Positions 7,323 to 17,660 of a stretch of 64,000 bases of DNA are shown piece by piece. Origin of the DNA: Silvania hatchlandensis (GTDB lineage: Bacteria; Pseudomonadota; Gammaproteobacteria; Enterobacterales; Enterobacteriaceae); contig NZ_JAMGZK010000054.1 of NCBI RefSeq assembly GCF_025564065.1, forward strand, positions 1-64,000, read 5' to 3'. The notes beneath the pieces were generated by a model. The model searched no databases. It was not told where the DNA came from and worked only from the letters and a program-made list of their open reading frames with translations. The number at the start of each line of letters is the position of its first letter. The stretch's first letter is position 1. A program made the position numbers and the translations under genes.

Positions 7323-8990
7323 ATGTTGAACCGTATGCGCGTTGTCACAATGCTGATGTTAGTGCTGGTCGTCTTCGCACTTCTGCAGCTTATTTCCGGC
7401 AGCCTGTTTTTCTCGTCTCTTAAACACAATCAGGCCAGCTTCGCGGCCTCCAACGATTTACGCCTTCAGCAAAGTGAACTCACCACAACCTGGGATTTGA
7501 TGCTGCAAACCCGTATTAATCTCAGCCGCTCGTCGGCGCGGATGATGATGGATGCCGCTAACCAGCAGAGCAGCGCCAAAACCGAGCTGTTAAAAAATGC
7601 CCGCTCCACCCTTGATGAAGCCGGGAAACACTTCGCGGCCTTCAAGCAGATTGCACCGCTGCCGTCGATGGAACAGGCGAGCCAGAACATCGACGAAAAG
7701 TATCATAGCTATGCGGCCGGTCTGGCGGAGCTGATCCAGTTCCTTGAGAGCGGCAATACCGACGCCTACTTTGCCCAACCGACTCAGGGGATGCAAAACG
7801 CCCTGGGCGCCGCGCTGGGTGAGTACGCTAAAGCCAGCGACGCGCAGTACCGCACCGCCTTCACCACCAGCGTGGACGACTACCGCTTTGCGCAATGGCA
7901 GATGGCGATCCTCGCGCTGGCGCTGGCGATTGTGCTGATCGCTGTCTGGTACGGCATTCGCCATATCCTGCTTAACCCGCTGGGCCGCGTCATTACCCAC
8001 ATCCGCGAAATTGCCAGCGGCAACCTGATGCATACCCTGGCGATTTCCGGTCGCAATGAGATCACCGAACTGGCCAGCAGCGTGGACCACATGCAGCGCT
8101 CGCTGATCGAGACAGTCACCAACGTGCGTCAGGGATCGGATGCCATCTACACCGGCACCAGTGAGATTGCGATGGGCAACAATGACCTCTCGTCCCGCAC
8201 CGAGCAGCAGGCGTCGGCGCTGGAAGAGACCGCGGCCAGTATGGAGCAGTTGACCGCTACCGTTAAACAGAACGCCGACAACGCGCGTCAGGCGTCGCAG
8301 CTGGCAGAGAGCGCATCTGAAACCGCCCAGCGCGGCGGCAAGGTGGTGGACGGGGTGGTGAAAACCATGCACGACATCGCCGACAGCTCGAAGAAAATCG
8401 CCGACATCATCAGCGTGATTGACGGTATCGCCTTCCAGACCAACATTCTGGCGCTGAACGCGGCGGTTGAAGCCGCCCGTGCCGGTGAGCAGGGGCGCGG
8501 ATTTGCGGTGGTCGCCGGAGAAGTGCGCAACCTCGCCAGCCGCAGCGCCAATGCCGCCAAAGAGATCAAAACCCTGATTCAGGACTCTGTTTCACGCGTG
8601 GATACCGGCTCGGTGCTGGTGGAAAGCGCGGGTGAAACCATGAATGACATCGTCAACGCCGTCACCCGCGTGACGGACATCATGGGCGAGATCGCCTCGG
8701 CCTCCGACGAGCAGAGCCGCGGTATTGACCAGGTGGCGCTGGCAGTGTCGGAGATGGATCGTGTTACACAGCAAAACGCCGCGCTGGTGCAGGAGTCCGC
8801 CACGGCGGCGGCTGCGCTGGAAGAACAGGCGAGCCTGTTGAAGATGGCTGTTTCGGCATTTCGTCTTACCTCTACGCCCGCAGGAACGGTTTCCACCCAC
8901 GCCGGACCTTCGATGACGGCGCCTGCCGCTGCATCGGGCAAACCGCGTGCGCTGGCAACCGGACAGGATGACAACTGGGAAACATTTTGA
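7323..8990 (+). CDS. tar: Methyl-accepting chemotaxis protein II (aspartate receptor)
   Basis: This transmembrane chemoreceptor senses aspartate (and maltose through its binding protein in E. coli) and controls CheA. The 555 residues contain TM1 (about 7-30), a periplasmic four-helix domain, TM2 (about 191-213), HAMP, and the signalling hairpin with [19 protein letters not shown] at the tip. The ligand segment [19 protein letters not shown] keeps the three arginines (64, 69 and 73 in E. coli Tar), so aspartate binding is expected. The C-terminal NWETF pentapeptide, which tethers CheR and CheB, is present. The start at 7323 follows AGAAGGTG and matches the Tar N-terminus. It is first in the operon, behind the FliA promoter. 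Confidence 0.95.
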   Translation: MLNRMRVVTMLMLVLVVFALLQLISGSLFFSSLKHNQASFAASNDLRLQQSELTTTWDLMLQTRINLSRSSARMMMDAANQQSSAKTELLKNARSTLDEAGKHFAAFKQIAPLPSMEQASQNIDEKYHSYAAGLAELIQFLESGNTDAYFAQPTQGMQNALGAALGEYAKASDAQYRTAFTTSVDDYRFAQWQMAILALALAIVLIAVWYGIRHILLNPLGRVITHIREIASGNLMHTLAISGRNEITELASSVDHMQRSLIETVTNVRQGSDAIYTGTSEIAMGNNDLSSRTEQQASALEETAASMEQLTATVKQNADNARQASQLAESASETAQRGGKVVDGVVKTMHDIADSSKKIADIISVIDGIAFQTNILALNAAVEAARAGEQGRGFAVVAGEVRNLASRSANAAKEIKTLIQDSVSRVDTGSVLVESAGETMNDIVNAVTRVTDIMGEIASASDEQSRGIDQVALAVSEMDRVTQQNAALVQESATAAAALEEQASLLKMAVSAFRLTSTPAGTVSTHAGPSMTAPAAASGKPRALATGQDDNWETF

Positions 8991-9034
8991 TCGAACTTTA
9001 AACCGCGGCTGCTGGCCGCTGAATGGGAGCGTGG

Positions 9035-10636
9035 ATGTTAAATCGTATTCGTATCTCGACCACACTGTTTTTGATTTTGATTCTGTGTGGGGTATTGCAG
9101 GTTGGCAGTAACGGCTTGTCGTTCTGGGCGTTTCGCGACGGCTATCAGAATTTACAGGAAGTGGAAGTCGGTAATCAGCAGCGGGCGCTGCTCGACCAGA
9201 CCCGTGGCGTGCTGCTGCAGGCCAGTACCGCGCTGAACAAGGCCGGGACCTTAACAGCCCTGAGCTATCCGCCAGATGACATTAAAGCGCTGATGACCAC
9301 CGCCCGCGACAGCCTGAAGCAGGCTGACGGCATGTTCAAAACCTTTATTGAACATCGGGCGATCAGTGCCAAAGGCGATGCGCTGAAAAAAACCGTGCAG
9401 GCGGGCTATACCCAGTGGCACGGCGATTTAGATCATCAGGCGACCTGGCTTGAGAACAACCAGCTGTCGGACTTCCTTACCGCGCCAGTGCAGGAATCGC
9501 AGGCGGCGTTTGACGTCAGCGCGCAAAACTGGCAGCAGGAAATCAACCACTTTGTGGAAGAGGCCGGGGCGGGCAGCCGCAACAGTTACCACATGTCGGG
9601 GGTGATCTTCGCCACCATGGTGGTGCTGGCCGCGTTGCTGACCAGCGCAGCGCTGTTCTGGTCGCGCAGAATGATTGTCCAGCCGCTTGCGATCATCAGC
9701 AGCCATTTCGACAGCATTGCCAAAGGCGACCTCGCGCGCCCGGTAGCGGTGTACGGCAAAAATGAAATTTCGGCCATTTTCGCCAGCCTGAAAGCGATGC
9801 AAAGCTCGCTGCGCGAAACGGTGACCCAGGTGCGCCACGGCAGCTATGCCATGCACACCGGGATCTCCGAGATTGCCGAAGGTAACAACGATCTCTCGTC
9901 GCGTACGGAACAGCAGGCGGCCTCGCTGGCGCAAACCGCTGCCAGCATGGAGCAATTAACCGCCACGGTCGGGCAGAACGCCGACAACGCCCGTCAGGCT
10001 TCGGGTCTGGCGAAAAGTGCTGCGCAAACGGCGAAGCAGGGCGGTGAACAAGCCACTCGCGTCGCCAGTACCATGAATGATATCGCCGCCAGTTCTCACA
10101 AGATTGGCGACATCATCAGCGTGATCGACGGCATTGCCTTCCAGACCAACATTCTGGCGCTCAATGCCGCGGTCGAAGCGGCGCGCGCGGGTGAGCAGGG
10201 GCGCGGGTTTGCAGTGGTGGCCGGTGAAGTACGCAACCTGGCAAGCCGCAGCGCCAATGCGGCAAAAGAGATCAAAGGGCTGATTGAAGAGTCCGTGTCA
10301 CGCGTACAGCAGGGTTCTGCGCTGGTGGATACCGCCGCAAAAACCATGACTGAAATCGTCAGTTCCGTGACCCGGGTGAACGACATTATGGGTGAAATCG
10401 CGTCTGCGTCCGACGAGCAGCGTCGCGGTATCGAGCAGGTTGCCCAGGCAGTAAGTCAGATGGATCAGGTGACACAGCAGAACGCCTCTCTTGTGGAAGA
10501 GGCGGCGGCGGCCACCGACCAGTTAGCCAGTCAGGCAGATCATCTGACCTCGCTGGTGTCTGTTTTTAATGTGAATGAGCGTGTTGAAACCGTAACAGAA
10601 GTCGGGCGGTCGCAGACCGTTCCAGTGGGTTCCTGA
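9035..10636 (+). CDS. tap: Methyl-accepting chemotaxis protein IV (dipeptide/pyrimidine receptor)
   Basis: This second receptor of the operon has 533 residues and the Tap-specific N-terminus [16 protein letters not shown] and [15 protein letters not shown] segment. In E. coli, Tap responds to dipeptides through DppA and to pyrimidines; that substrate range is assumed here. TM1, a periplasmic domain, TM2 (about 190-212), HAMP and a conserved signalling hairpin are present. There is no NWETF tail, so methylation should depend on neighbouring Tar in mixed arrays, as is known for low-abundance receptors. I start at ATG 9035 (MLNRIRIS) behind GGGAGC; an ATG at 9023 would add four residues. It is 44 nt downstream of tar. 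Confidence 0.93.
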   Translation: MLNRIRISTTLFLILILCGVLQVGSNGLSFWAFRDGYQNLQEVEVGNQQRALLDQTRGVLLQASTALNKAGTLTALSYPPDDIKALMTTARDSLKQADGMFKTFIEHRAISAKGDALKKTVQAGYTQWHGDLDHQATWLENNQLSDFLTAPVQESQAAFDVSAQNWQQEINHFVEEAGAGSRNSYHMSGVIFATMVVLAALLTSAALFWSRRMIVQPLAIISSHFDSIAKGDLARPVAVYGKNEISAIFASLKAMQSSLRETVTQVRHGSYAMHTGISEIAEGNNDLSSRTEQQAASLAQTAASMEQLTATVGQNADNARQASGLAKSAAQTAKQGGEQATRVASTMNDIAASSHKIGDIISVIDGIAFQTNILALNAAVEAARAGEQGRGFAVVAGEVRNLASRSANAAKEIKGLIEESVSRVQQGSALVDTAAKTMTEIVSSVTRVNDIMGEIASASDEQRRGIEQVAQAVSQMDQVTQQNASLVEEAAAATDQLASQADHLTSLVSVFNVNERVETVTEVGRSQTVPVGS

Positions 10637-10655
10637 AAGTGATTAAGAAGGCGCT

Positions 10656-11518
10656 ATGACATCATCTCTGCCCTCAGGGCAATCGTCATTACTGTTACAG
10701 ATGACACAGCGCCTCGCGCTGTCCGATACGCATTTCCGTCGGATATGTCAGTTAATCTACCAGCGCGCGGGGATCGTACTTGCCGATCACAAGCGCGACA
10801 TGGTCTACAACCGTCTCGTGCGGCGCTTACGCACCCTCGAGCTGGATGATTTTGGCCGCTATCTGGGGATGCTGGAAGCGAATCCGAACAGCGCGGAATG
10901 GCAGGCGTTTATCAACTCGCTGACCACTAACCTGACCGCCTTTTTCCGCGAAGCGCATCACTTCCCGGTGCTGGCGGAGCATGCGCGTCGGCGTAGCGGG
11001 GAATATCGCGTCTGGAGCGCCGCTGCCTCTACCGGTGAGGAGCCGTACTCCCTCGCCATCACCCTTGCCGATACGTTAGGTACCGCGCCAGGTCGCTGGA
11101 AGGTGATTGCCAGCGATATCGACACCGAAGTGCTGCAAAAAGCGCAGAACGGCATCTACCGTCAGGAAGAGCTGAAAACACTGTCGCCGCAGCAGCTGCA
11201 GCGCTACTTCATGCGCGGCACGGGTCCGCACGACGGGCTGGTACGCGTGCGCAGCGAACTGACGAACGCAGTCGAGTTCTCGGCGCTGAACCTGCTCGAG
11301 AAGCAGTACAACGTGGCGGGACCCTTTGACGCCATTTTCTGCCGTAATGTGATGATCTATTTCGACAAAACGACGCAGCAGGAGATCCTTCGCCGTTTTG
11401 TGCCGCTGCTCAAACCGGACGGTTTACTGTTTGCCGGACACTCGGAGAATTTCAGCAATCTCGCGCGCGAGTTTAGCCTTCGTGGCCAGACGGTCTATGC
11501 GCTGAGTAAGGATAAAGC

Positions 11519-11522
<4 letters not shown>
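10656..11522 (+). CDS. cheR: Chemotaxis protein methyltransferase
   Basis: CheR methylates receptor glutamates using S-adenosylmethionine and so resets receptor activity during adaptation. The 288 residues show the N-terminal helical domain ([21 protein letters not shown]), the SAM-binding [17 protein letters not shown] motif near residue 115, and [14 protein letters not shown] near 230, all typical of the family. Its length equals E. coli CheR (286) within two residues. It overlaps cheB by four bases (ATGA), so the opposing methyltransferase and methylesterase are translationally coupled. Confidence 0.95.
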
Positions 11523-12974
<1,452 letters not shown>

Positions 12975-12984
12975 GGTACGGGTG

Positions 12985-13629
12985 ATGATGCAGCCTTCGA
13001 TTAAACCTACGGATGAGCATTCAGCCGGCGATATAATTGCCCGGATCGGCAGCCTGACGCGCATGTTGCGCGACAGCCTGCGTGAGCTGGGTCTGGATCA
13101 GGCGATTGCTGAAGCAGCGGAAGCGATTCCCGATGCCCGCGATCGTCTCGATTACGTGGTGCAGATGACCGCCCAGGCGGCAGAGCGAGCGCTGAACAGC
13201 GTTGAAGCCTCGCAGCCGCATCAGGACGAAATGGAAAAAGGCGCGAAAGCGCTGACCAAACGCTGGGACGAATGGTTCGAAAACCCAATCGAACTGTCCG
13301 ACGCACGTGAGCTGGTCACCGATACCCGCCAGTACCTTGGCGACGTACCGGGTCATACCAGCTTCACCAACGCCCAGCTGCTGGACATCATGATGGCGCA
13401 GGATTTCCAGGACCTCACCGGTCAGGTGATCAAGCGCATGATGGATGTAATCCAGGAGATTGAGCGTCAGCTGCTGATGGTGCTGCTGGAGAACATCCCG
13501 GAACCGTCGGCGCGCCCTCAGCGCGAAAACGAAAGCCTGCTCAATGGCCCACAGCTCGACGCCAGCAAAGCCGGCGTGGTGGCAAGCCAGGACCAGGTGG
13601 ACGACCTGCTGGACAGCCTCGGTTTCTGA
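12985..13629 (+). CDS. cheZ: CheY-P phosphatase
   Basis: CheZ speeds loss of phosphate from CheY-P, ending the clockwise signal. The 214 residues include a long helical hairpin with the catalytic region [16 protein letters not shown] (Asp143 and Gln147 in E. coli numbering) and the C-terminal CheY-binding helix [14 protein letters not shown] chose ATG 12985 (MMQPSIK) to match E. coli; a GTG one codon upstream is also possible. It is the last gene of the chemotaxis operon, with a terminator five bases after its stop. Confidence 0.95.
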   Translation: MMQPSIKPTDEHSAGDIIARIGSLTRMLRDSLRELGLDQAIAEAAEAIPDARDRLDYVVQMTAQAAERALNSVEASQPHQDEMEKGAKALTKRWDEWFENPIELSDARELVTDTRQYLGDVPGHTSFTNAQLLDIMMAQDFQDLTGQVIKRMMDVIQEIERQLLMVLLENIPEPSARPQRENESLLNGPQLDASKAGVVASQDQVDDLLDSLGF

Positions 13630-13633
13630 TGAG

Positions 13634-13660
13634 AAACGCCACCTGAGAAGGTGGCGTTTT
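13634..13660 (+). terminator. Terminator of the chemotaxis operon
   Basis: AAACGCCACCT and AGGTGGCGTTT form an 11-bp stem around a GAGA loop, ending in TTTT. It separates the FliA-driven chemotaxis transcript from flhBAE. Confidence 0.85.
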
Positions 13661-13693
13661 ACCGTTCTGCGCTCGCCCCCTTTTGCCGAATCG

Positions 13694-13731
13694 CCTAAAT
13701 CAGCCCTTTTAACGCCCCTATTTCGCCCATT
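13694..13731. promoter_or_regulatory. Candidate FlhD4C2 site upstream of flhB
   Basis: The inverted half-sites CCTAAATCAGC and TATTTCGCCCATT resemble FlhDC half-sites (AATGGxxGAAATA type) spaced as in class-2 flagellar promoters. They lie 58-95 bp upstream of the flhB start, with TATACC nearer the gene as a possible -10. In E. coli flhBAE is FlhDC-dependent. The match is by eye. Confidence 0.5.
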
Positions 13732-13788
13732 GTTCACATCCTGCTTTGGCATCATAGCGTCCAAACCTATACCTGCGGGATGCTTGCC

Positions 13789-14937
13789 GTGGCAGACGAC
13801 AGCGACGACAAAACAGAAGCCCCCACACCCCACCGACTAGAAAAGGCGCGTGAGGATGGGCAAATACCCCGATCCAGAGAACTCACCTCGCTACTGATTA
13901 TGTTAGTCGGCGTGTGCATTATCTGGCTTGGCGGGGAGTCCCTTGCCCACAGACTGGCAGGTATGCTCTCGGCCGGGCTGCGCTTTGACCACAGCATGGT
14001 GAACGACCCCAATTTGATCCTCAGCCAGATAATCCTGCTGATCAAAGGCGCGATGATGGCGCTGCTGCCGCTGATTACCGGCGTGGTGCTGGTGGCGCTG
14101 ATATCGCCGGTGATGCTGGGCGGTCTGGTGTTTAGCGGCAAGTCGCTGCAGCCTAAATTTTCCAAACTCAACCCGCTCTCCGGGATCGCGAAGATGTTCT
14201 CAGCCCAGACCGGGGCCGAACTGCTGAAAGCGTTGATGAAAGCCACCCTGATGGGCAGCGTGGCCGGGTTTTTCCTGTGGCATAACTGGCCGGAGATGAT
14301 GCGCTTAATCAGCGAATCACCGCTGAGCGCAATGCGCAATGCGCTTAACCTGGTGGGGCTATGTTCCCTGCTGGTGGCGCTGAGCATTATCCCGATGGTG
14401 GGGTTCGACGTCTTCTTCCAGATCTACAGCCACATTAAAAAGCTGCGCATGTCTCAGCAGGACATCCGCGATGAATATAAGCAGATGGAGGGCGACCCGC
14501 ACGTGAAGGGGCGTATCCGCCAGATGCAGCGTGCGGCGGCGCGCCGCCGGATGATGGAAGATGTGCCGAAAGCGGACGTGATCGTCACCAACCCGACCCA
14601 CTACTCGGTGGCGCTACAGTACGACGAAAACAAAATGAGCGCGCCAAAAGTGGTGGCGAAAGGGGCGGGGCTTATCGCCCTGCGCATCCGTGAAATAGGT
14701 AATGAAAACCGCATCCCGATGCTCGAGGCCCCGCCGCTGGCGCGTGCCCTGTACCGGCATGCGGAAATTGGACAACAAATCCCGGGCCAGCTGTATGCCG
14801 CCGTGGCGGAAGTACTGGCGTGGGTATGGCAGTTGAAACGCTGGCGTCTGGCGGGAGGTCAACGACCTGTCAAACCTGAGAATCTCCCGGTGCCTGCAGC
14901 GCTGGATTTTATGAACGAGAAGGACACTGATGGCTAA
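13789..14937 (+). CDS. flhB: Flagellar type III export switch protein
   Basis: FlhB is an inner-membrane part of the flagellar export gate and switches export from rod/hook to filament substrates. There are four transmembrane helices in the first half, then a cytoplasmic domain containing the self-cleaving NPTH motif in VIVTNPTHYSVALQY (Asn269/Pro270). I choose GTG 13789, giving MADDSDDKTEAPTPHRLEKA and 382 residues, the E. coli length; an ATG at 13780 would add three residues. It overlaps flhA by eight bases. Confidence 0.94.
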   Translation: MADDSDDKTEAPTPHRLEKAREDGQIPRSRELTSLLIMLVGVCIIWLGGESLAHRLAGMLSAGLRFDHSMVNDPNLILSQIILLIKGAMMALLPLITGVVLVALISPVMLGGLVFSGKSLQPKFSKLNPLSGIAKMFSAQTGAELLKALMKATLMGSVAGFFLWHNWPEMMRLISESPLSAMRNALNLVGLCSLLVALSIIPMVGFDVFFQIYSHIKKLRMSQQDIRDEYKQMEGDPHVKGRIRQMQRAAARRRMMEDVPKADVIVTNPTHYSVALQYDENKMSAPKVVAKGAGLIALRIREIGNENRIPMLEAPPLARALYRHAEIGQQIPGQLYAAVAEVLAWVWQLKRWRLAGGQRPVKPENLPVPAALDFMNEKDTDG

Positions 14938-17008
14938 TCTGATGGCAATGTTGCGCTTGCCTGGCAACCTGAAATCGACGCAATGGCAGATCCTTGCCGG
15001 GCCGATCCTCATCCTGTTAATCCTGTCGATGATGGTGTTGCCGCTCCCGGCCTTCATCCTTGACCTGCTTTTCACCTTCAACATTGCGCTCTCCATTATG
15101 GTGCTGCTGGTGGCGATGTTCACTCAGCGCACGCTGGAGTTCGCCGCGTTCCCGACCATCCTGCTGTTCACCACGCTGTTGCGGCTGGCGCTGAACGTGG
15201 CCTCGACGCGTATTATTCTGATGGACGGCCATACCGGCGGCGCAGCGGCAGGTAAGGTGGTTGAAGCCTTCGGCCACTTCCTGGTGGGCGGCAACTTTGC
15301 TATCGGCATCGTGGTGTTCGTGATCCTGGTCATCATCAACTTTATGGTTATCACCAAGGGTGCGGGGCGTATCGCCGAAGTTGGCGCGCGTTTCGTCCTC
15401 GACGGGATGCCGGGCAAGCAGATGGCGATTGACGCCGATCTTAACGCCGGGCTGATTGGCGAAGATGAAGCCAAAAAACGCCGTTCTGATGTAACCCAGG
15501 AAGCGGACTTCTACGGGTCGATGGACGGTGCGAGTAAGTTCGTTCGCGGGGATGCCATCGCCGGTATTCTGATCATGGTGATCAACGTTATTGGCGGCCT
15601 GCTGGTCGGCGTATTGCAGCATGGCATGGACATGGGCCACGCGGCCGAAACCTATACCCTGCTGACCATCGGTGACGGCCTGGTCGCCCAGATCCCGGCG
15701 CTGGTGATCTCCACCGCGGCGGGCGTAATCGTGACCCGCGTTGCCACCGATCAGGATGTTGGCCAGCAGATGGTCACTCAGCTGTTCAGCAACCCGAACG
15801 TGATGCTGCTGTCGGCGGCGGTACTCGGCCTGCTGGGGCTGGTGCCGGGAATGCCAAACTTTGTCTTCCTGCTGTTTACCGGCATGCTGCTGGGACTGGC
15901 CTGGTGGCTGCGCGGACGAGAAACCAAGCCTCAGGCCGAAGCCGCGCCAATTAAAATGCCGGAAAATACCCAGGCGGTGGAAGCCACCTGGAACGACGTG
16001 CAGCTGGAAGACTCGCTGGGAATGGAGGTGGGCTATCGCCTGATCCCGATGGTCGATTTCCAGCAGGACGGGGAACTGCTGGGGCGTATCCGCAGTATCC
16101 GTAAGAAATTTGCTCAGGACATGGGCTTCCTGCCGCCGGTGGTGCATATCCGCGACAACATGGATCTGCCGCCTGCGCGCTACCGTATTCTGATGAAAGG
16201 GGTCGAGATCGGCAGCGGAGACGCCTACCCGGGGCGCTGGCTGGCGATAAACCCGGGCACGGCGGCGGGTACGCTGCCGGGTGAACAGACCATCGACCCG
16301 GCATTTGGCCTGGCGGCGATCTGGATTGAAAGCGCCCTGAAAGAGCAGGCGCAGATCCAGGGCTATACCGTGGTAGAGGCCAGTACCGTGGTGGCGACCC
16401 ACCTTAACCACCTGATTGGCCAGTTCTCCGCCGAGCTGTTTGGCCGTCAGGAAGCGCAGCAGCTGCTGGATCGTGTGACCCAGGAGATGCCGAAGCTGAC
16501 CGAAGATCTGGTCCCGGGCGTGGTGACGCTTACCACCCTGCACAAGGTGCTGCAAAATCTGCTCGACGAGAAAGTCCCGATCCGCGATATGCGTACCATT
16601 CTGGAAACCCTGGCCGAGCATGCGCCGCTGCAAAGCGATCCGCACGAGCTTACCGCCGTGGTGCGCGTGGCGCTGGGCCGGGCGATCACTCAGCAGTGGT
16701 TCCCGGGCACCGGCGAAGTGCAGGTAATTGGCCTGGATACGCCGCTTGAGCGTCTGCTGCTGCAGGCACTGCAGGGCGGCGGCGGGCTGGAGCCGGGACT
16801 GGCCGACCGCCTGCTGGCGCAAACTCAGGAGGCCTTGCAGCGCCAGGAGATGCTCGGCGCGCCGCCGGTGCTGCTGGTTAACCATGCCCTGCGTCCGCTG
16901 CTCTCCCGCTTCCTGCGTCGCAGTCTGACCCAGCTGGTGGTGCTCTCTAATATGGAACTGTCGGATAATCGTCACATCCGCATGACCGCCACCATCGGAG
17001 GTCAGTGA
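14930..17008 (+). CDS. flhA: Flagellar type III export gate protein
   Basis: FlhA is the large proton-driven export gate subunit. At 692 residues it equals the E. coli length. The N-terminal half holds eight predicted transmembrane helices, with the conserved cytoplasmic FHIPEP-type region around GRIAEVGARFVLDGMPGKQMAIDADLNAG (near residue 150). The C-terminal half is the chaperone/substrate docking platform. It is translationally coupled at both ends: eight bases shared with flhB and a single shared base with flhE. Confidence 0.96.
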   Translation: MANLMAMLRLPGNLKSTQWQILAGPILILLILSMMVLPLPAFILDLLFTFNIALSIMVLLVAMFTQRTLEFAAFPTILLFTTLLRLALNVASTRIILMDGHTGGAAAGKVVEAFGHFLVGGNFAIGIVVFVILVIINFMVITKGAGRIAEVGARFVLDGMPGKQMAIDADLNAGLIGEDEAKKRRSDVTQEADFYGSMDGASKFVRGDAIAGILIMVINVIGGLLVGVLQHGMDMGHAAETYTLLTIGDGLVAQIPALVISTAAGVIVTRVATDQDVGQQMVTQLFSNPNVMLLSAAVLGLLGLVPGMPNFVFLLFTGMLLGLAWWLRGRETKPQAEAAPIKMPENTQAVEATWNDVQLEDSLGMEVGYRLIPMVDFQQDGELLGRIRSIRKKFAQDMGFLPPVVHIRDNMDLPPARYRILMKGVEIGSGDAYPGRWLAINPGTAAGTLPGEQTIDPAFGLAAIWIESALKEQAQIQGYTVVEASTVVATHLNHLIGQFSAELFGRQEAQQLLDRVTQEMPKLTEDLVPGVVTLTTLHKVLQNLLDEKVPIRDMRTILETLAEHAPLQSDPHELTAVVRVALGRAITQQWFPGTGEVQVIGLDTPLERLLLQALQGGGGLEPGLADRLLAQTQEALQRQEMLGAPPVLLVNHALRPLLSRFLRRSLTQLVVLSNMELSDNRHIRMTATIGGQ

Positions 17009-17400
17009 TGCGTAAATTACTCTGGCTGTTGGCGCTACCGCTGTTGGCCCAGGCCGCAGGGGAGGGGGCATGGCAGGACAGCAGTATTGGCCTGACCCTT
17101 AACCATCGCGGCGTGGCGGCGTCGTCGCGCCCGCTTTCGGCGCAGCAGCCGGTGTCAGGTCTGATGACGCTGGTGGCCTGGCGCTATGCGCTTAATGGCC
17201 CGATCCCGGCCGGGCTGCGGGTGCGGTTATGCTCCCAGTCGCGCTGCACGGAGCTGGACGGTGCCAGCGGCACCACCCGGGCGTTTGAAAACGTGCCCGC
17301 CGTCGAGCCGTTACGCTTTATCTGGGAAGTCCCCGGCGGCGGTCGGCTGATCCCCGCGCTGCAGGTCCAACGTAACGAAGTCATCGTTAACTACCGCTAA
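17008..17400 (+). CDS. flhE: Flagellar periplasmic protein FlhE
   Basis: FlhE is a periplasmic protein thought to limit proton leak through the flagellar export gate. The 130 residues match E. coli in length. A short signal peptide ends near LLAQA, and the mature protein has two cysteines (RLCSQSRCTELDG) able to form a disulfide. ATG 17008 overlaps the flhA TGA; a GTG one codon upstream is less likely. It is last in flhBAE. Confidence 0.9.
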   Translation: MRKLLWLLALPLLAQAAGEGAWQDSSIGLTLNHRGVAASSRPLSAQQPVSGLMTLVAWRYALNGPIPAGLRVRLCSQSRCTELDGASGTTRAFENVPAVEPLRFIWEVPGGGRLIPALQVQRNEVIVNYR

Positions 17401-17415
17401 TTGCCCGCTTTTTCA

Positions 17416-17443
17416 CCAGCCGTCAGGTTATTCTGGCGGCTGG
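17416..17443. other. Strong hairpin without T-run after flhE
   Basis: CCAGCCGTCAG and CTGGCGGCTGG form an 11-bp stem (one G-T pair) 15 nt past the flhE stop. There is no T-tract on either strand, so it may be an mRNA 3'-end stabiliser or part of Rho-dependent termination rather than an intrinsic terminator. Confidence 0.4.
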
Positions 17444-17465
17444 CTCGCAAAACTGACACCTCCTT

Positions 17466-17498
17466 TTGATGCAAAAGAAACGCTGTTTTATAAAACAG
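17466..17498 (+). promoter_or_regulatory. rhiT promoter overlapped by KdgR-like palindrome
   Basis: TTGATG (17466-17471), a 17-bp spacer and TATAAA (17489-17494) form a good sigma-70 promoter. Its -10 is covered by the perfect 16-bp palindrome CTGTTTTATAAAACAG (17483-17498). The sequence AAGAAACGCTGTTTTATAA (17475-17493) also fits the AATGAAAC...GTTTCATT consensus of KdgR, repressor of pectin catabolism genes. In Dickeya, rhiTN is known to be under KdgR and RhaS control. Site assignment is by eye. Confidence 0.55.
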
Positions 17499-17603
17499 TG
17501 ACACGCGTAGTAAATCTCTTTGCATTTTTGCCAGTTGCCGCCAGGTGATGGCAGCAACAGAAAGGTATCCCCGTAGCGATACTCTTACTGTAACCGTGTA
17601 GTC

Positions 17604-17639
17604 ACTCCCGTTCACGTCTGTGCTCACCGGGAGTCTTTT
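17604..17639 (+). promoter_or_regulatory. Possible attenuator hairpin in the rhiT leader
   Basis: ACTCCCG (17604-17610) and CGGGAGT (17628-17634) pair across a 17-base loop that can itself form CAC/GTG. The stem is followed by CTTTTA, and rhiT starts 22 nt further on. It resembles a weak terminator within the leader. Confidence 0.35.
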
Positions 17640-17660
17640 AAACTTACAGGGTCGACGGTA

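Noticed and set aside
15017..17071. Long minus-strand open frame (684 codons) opposite flhA
   Set aside because: Mirror of a G+C-rich codon pattern: composition is rich in R, H, Q and G, with no recognisable domain and no ribosome site. flhA on the other strand is certain.
17397..17627. 76-codon minus-strand frame between flhE and rhiT
   Set aside because: It covers the rhiT promoter, the flhE hairpin and the leader stem; no family recognised.
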